Shown piece by piece: positions 61,243 through 64,000 of a stretch of DNA of 64,000 nucleotides (positions are counted from its first letter, which is position 1; each line of letters begins with the position of its first letter). The position numbers and the translations under genes are program-made. Below the pieces are notes generated by a model. That model worked only from the letters and a program-made list of their open reading frames with translations, searched no databases and had not been told where the DNA came from. Source of the DNA: Streptomyces sp. WMMC940 (GTDB lineage Bacteria > Actinomycetota > Actinomycetes > Streptomycetales > Streptomycetaceae); the NCBI RefSeq assembly GCF_027460265.1, contig NZ_JAPZBC010000001.1:2321501-2385500 (forward strand), written 5' to 3'.

Positions 61243-64000
61243 GTGTCGTCTCAGTCCCCCAGTAACTCGAGTACTTCGACCGACCCCGACGGGCAGGGGA
61301 AGAACCCCGCCGCCGCGTTCGGGGCCAATGAGTGGCTCGTCGACGAGATCTACCAGCAGTACCTCCAGGACCCGAATTCGGTCGACCGCGCCTGGTGGGA
61401 CTTCTTCGCCGACTACAAGCCGGGCGGCGAGGCCGCCCCCGCGGCGCCGGCCGCGACGGCCACGGAGACGCCGGGCACCGCACAGGCTCCGGCTCCCGCG
61501 GCCCCCGCCGCCCAGGCTCCCGCGGCACCGGCCCGGACGCCGGCCGCCCCCGCGAAGCCCGCCGCCGCGGCACCGGCCCCGGCGAAGCCCGCCGCTCCCG
61601 CGAAGCCCGCCGCCGCTCCGGCCAAGCCCGCCGCCAAGGCCGCACCGGCCGCCGGCGCTCCCGACGGCCCGGAGATGCTGCCGCTGCGCGGCCCCTCCGC
61701 CGCGGTCGCGAAGAACATGAACGCCTCGCTGGAGCTGCCGACGGCCACGTCCGTCCGCGCCGTCCCGGTGAAGCTGCTCTTCGACAACCGGATCGTCATC
61801 AACAACCACCTGAAGCGCGCCCGCGGCGGGAAGATCTCCTTCACGCACATCATCGGGTACGCGATGGTGCAGGCGATCAAGGCCATGCCGTCGATGAACT
61901 GGTCGTACGGCGAGAAGGACGGCAAGCCCGTCCTGGTCAAGCCCCCGCACGTGAACCTCGGCCTCGCCATCGACCTGGTGAAGCCGAACGGCGACCGGCA
62001 GCTCGTCGTCGCGGCCATCAAGAAGGCCGAGACCATGAACTTCTTCGAGTTCTGGCAGGCCTACGAGGACATCGTGCGCCGCGCCCGCAGCAACAAGCTG
62101 ACGATGGACGACTTCAGCGGCGTCACCGTCTCGCTCACCAACCCCGGTGGCCTCGGCACCGTCCACTCCGTGCCGCGGCTGATGCCCGGACAGTCGGTGA
62201 TCATGGGTGTCGGCTCGATGGACTACCCGGCCGAGTTCCAGGGCACCTCCCAGGACACCCTGAACAAGCTGGGCGTCTCCAAGGTCATGACCCTGACCTC
62301 GACGTACGACCACCGGGTCATCCAGGGCGCCGCTTCCGGCGAGTTCCTGCGGATCGTCGCCAACCTCCTCCTCGGCGAGGAAGGCTTCTACGACGACGTC
62401 TTCGAGGCGCTGCGCATCCCCTACGAGCCGGTCCGCTGGCTCAAGGACATCGACGCCTCGCACGACGACGACGTCACCAAGGCCGCCCGGGTCTTCGAGC
62501 TGATCCACTCCTACCGGGTCCGCGGCCACGTCATGGCCGACACCGACCCGCTGGAGTACCGCCAGCGCAAGCACCCCGACCTGGACATCACCGAGCACGG
62601 GCTCACCCTGTGGGACCTGGAGCGCGAGTTCGCGGTCGGCGGCTTCGGCGGCAAGTCGATGATGAAGCTGCGCGACATCCTCGGCGTCCTGCGCGACTCG
62701 TACTGCCGCACCACCGGCATCGAGTTCATGCACATCCAGGACCCGAAGCAGCGCAAGTGGATCCAGGACCGCGTGGAGCGCCCGCACGCCAAGCCGGAGC
62801 GTGAGGAGCAGCTGCGCATCCTGCGCCGGCTGAACGCGGCGGAGGCCTTCGAGACCTTCCTGCAGACCAAGTACGTCGGCCAGAAGCGCTTCTCGCTGGA
62901 GGGCGGCGAGTCCGTCATCCCGCTGCTCGACGCGGTCATCGACTCGGCGGCCGAGTCCCGCCTCGACGAGGTCGTCATCGGCATGGCCCACCGCGGCCGG
63001 CTGAACGTCCTGGCGAACATCGTCGGCAAGTCGTACGCCCAGATTTTCCGCGAGTTCGAGGGCAACCTCGACCCGAAGTCGATGCACGGCTCGGGCGACG
63101 TGAAATACCACCTGGGCGCCGAGGGCACCTTCACCGGCCTCGACGGCGAGCAGATCAAGGTGTCGCTGGTCGCCAACCCGTCGCACCTGGAGGCCGTCGA
63201 CCCGGTCCTCGAGGGCGTCGTGCGCGCCAAGCAGGACATCATCAACAAGGGCGGCACGGACTTCACCGTCCTGCCGGTCGCCCTGCACGGCGACGCGGCC
63301 TTCGCCGGCCAGGGCGTCGTCGCCGAGACCCTGAACATGTCGCAGCTGCGCGGCTACCGCACCGGCGGCACGGTCCACATCGTCATCAACAACCAGGTCG
63401 GCTTCACCGCCGCCCCGGAGTCGTCGCGTTCGTCGATGTACGCGACCGACGTGGCCCGCATGATCGAGGCTCCGATCTTCCACGTGAACGGCGACGACCC
63501 GGAGGCGTGCGTCCGTGTGGCGCGGCTCGCCTTCGAGTTCCGCCAGACGTTCAACAAGGACGTCGTGATCGACCTCATCTGCTACCGCCGCCGCGGTCAC
63601 AACGAGGGCGACAACCCCCAGTTCACCAACCCGCAGATGGTGAACCTGATCGACAAGAAGCGCTCGGTGCGCAAGCTCTACACCGAGTCGCTCATCGGCC
63701 GCGGCGACATCACGCTGGAAGAGGCAGAGCAGGCGCTGCAGGACTTCCAGGGCCAGCTGGAGAAGGTCTTCGCGGAGGTCCGCGAGGCCACCAGCCACCC
63801 GGCCCCGGCCCATGTCCCGGACGCCCAGGCCGAGTTCCCGGTGTCCGTCACCACGGGGATCTCCCAGGAGGTCGTCAAGCGGATCGCCGAGTCCCAGGTC
63901 AACGTCCCCGACAACATCACCGTCCACCCCCGACTGCTGCCGCAGCTCCAGCGCCGCGCGGCCTCGGTCGAGGACGGCACGATCGACTGGGGCATGGGCG
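61243..64000 (+). CDS. kgd: Multifunctional 2-oxoglutarate decarboxylase/dehydrogenase E1 with E2-like domain (partial)
   Basis: The gene runs off the window; 919 complete codons are seen of an expected ~1270. Parts in order: a short E1 N-terminal helix region ([35 protein letters not shown]), an Ala/Pro/Lys-rich flexible linker (about 65-140), an E2-type acyltransferase domain (about 150-365, with [17 protein letters not shown] as the active-site histidine segment), and the thiamine-diphosphate E1 domain ([60 protein letters not shown]). This fusion is the actinobacterial Kgd/OdhA layout, working in the TCA cycle with Lpd. GTG 61243 is chosen as in homologues ([10 protein letters not shown]); GTG 61216 in the same frame is an alternative. 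GGAAGAGGG is 12 bases upstream. Confidence 0.96.
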   Translation, partial: MSSQSPSNSSTSTDPDGQGKNPAAAFGANEWLVDEIYQQYLQDPNSVDRAWWDFFADYKPGGEAAPAAPAATATETPGTAQAPAPAAPAAQAPAAPARTPAAPAKPAAAAPAPAKPAAPAKPAAAPAKPAAKAAPAAGAPDGPEMLPLRGPSAAVAKNMNASLELPTATSVRAVPVKLLFDNRIVINNHLKRARGGKISFTHIIGYAMVQAIKAMPSMNWSYGEKDGKPVLVKPPHVNLGLAIDLVKPNGDRQLVVAAIKKAETMNFFEFWQAYEDIVRRARSNKLTMDDFSGVTVSLTNPGGLGTVHSVPRLMPGQSVIMGVGSMDYPAEFQGTSQDTLNKLGVSKVMTLTSTYDHRVIQGAASGEFLRIVANLLLGEEGFYDDVFEALRIPYEPVRWLKDIDASHDDDVTKAARVFELIHSYRVRGHVMADTDPLEYRQRKHPDLDITEHGLTLWDLEREFAVGGFGGKSMMKLRDILGVLRDSYCRTTGIEFMHIQDPKQRKWIQDRVERPHAKPEREEQLRILRRLNAAEAFETFLQTKYVGQKRFSLEGGESVIPLLDAVIDSAAESRLDEVVIGMAHRGRLNVLANIVGKSYAQIFREFEGNLDPKSMHGSGDVKYHLGAEGTFTGLDGEQIKVSLVANPSHLEAVDPVLEGVVRAKQDIINKGGTDFTVLPVALHGDAAFAGQGVVAETLNMSQLRGYRTGGTVHIVINNQVGFTAAPESSRSSMYATDVARMIEAPIFHVNGDDPEACVRVARLAFEFRQTFNKDVVIDLICYRRRGHNEGDNPQFTNPQMVNLIDKKRSVRKLYTESLIGRGDITLEEAEQALQDFQGQLEKVFAEVREATSHPAPAHVPDAQAEFPVSVTTGISQEVVKRIAESQVNVPDNITVHPRLLPQLQRRAASVEDGTIDWGMG

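Overview
The window is high-GC actinobacterial chromosome, almost certainly Streptomyces. Codons end in G/C, genes overlap as ATGA/GTGA, and the gene set is typical of that genus: a conservon (sensor kinase, roadblock, DUF742, GTPase), an HspR-type HAIR element in front of lon, a split LigD/Ku locus, sporulation-type ftsW/PBP genes, and a large fused 2-oxoglutarate dehydrogenase (kgd) running off the right edge. The right two thirds (about 21.5-64 kb) looks like conserved chromosome. As I recall, ku/ligD, the ftsW-like/PBP pair, lon and kgd also follow one another in S. coelicolor. The left third (about 0.4-21 kb) looks accessory.

Region A (466-9796) is a compact biosynthetic operon. It holds a membrane protein made of one carrier domain plus three membrane-embedded hexapeptide-repeat blocks (the C-terminal half of Pls/poly-epsilon-lysine-type synthetases), a separate A-T-TE NRPS, a SyrP/TauD-like Fe(II)/2-oxoglutarate oxygenase, and the SbnB/SbnA-type pair that makes L-2,3-diaminopropionate (Dap). 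The simplest reading is a split version of a poly(Dap)-type homopolymer synthetase with an extra hydroxylase and a thioesterase. This is the best candidate here for an undescribed system.

Region B (10064-21070) is a regulon of unknown substrate: an enolase-superfamily enzyme, a winged-helix regulator, a DegT aminotransferase, a degenerate plus an intact amidohydrolase, a DapA-family aldolase/lyase, an LLM flavoprotein, and an ABC importer without its ATPase. Four related palindromes (centre CGGYCCGGRCCG) lie in front of its transcription units, so one regulator, probably the one encoded inside the block, may control them all.

Region C (21568-33045) holds Ku and two LigD pieces, an NTF2-like protein behind a TTGACT palindrome, a HEAT-repeat protein, a lipoprotein/sensor-kinase pair without a response regulator, and a FtsW/class B PBP pair. 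Region D (33083-41687) holds a Uma2-like protein, two divergent diiron proteins with a TetR regulator, the relic of a B12-binding domain protein, a pseudokinase-propeller membrane protein and a coiled-coil secreted protein.

Region E (41951-49803) is a conservon with a StyA-like flavin monooxygenase at its distal end, and a divergent PP2C-like phosphatase. Region F (50200-64000) contains a secreted thermolysin-family protease, a LuxR-type regulator, lon with its HAIR operator, a GNAT enzyme, a spermidine-synthase-like protein, an OmpR two-component pair and kgd. I saw no rRNA, tRNA, insertion sequence or CRISPR array.
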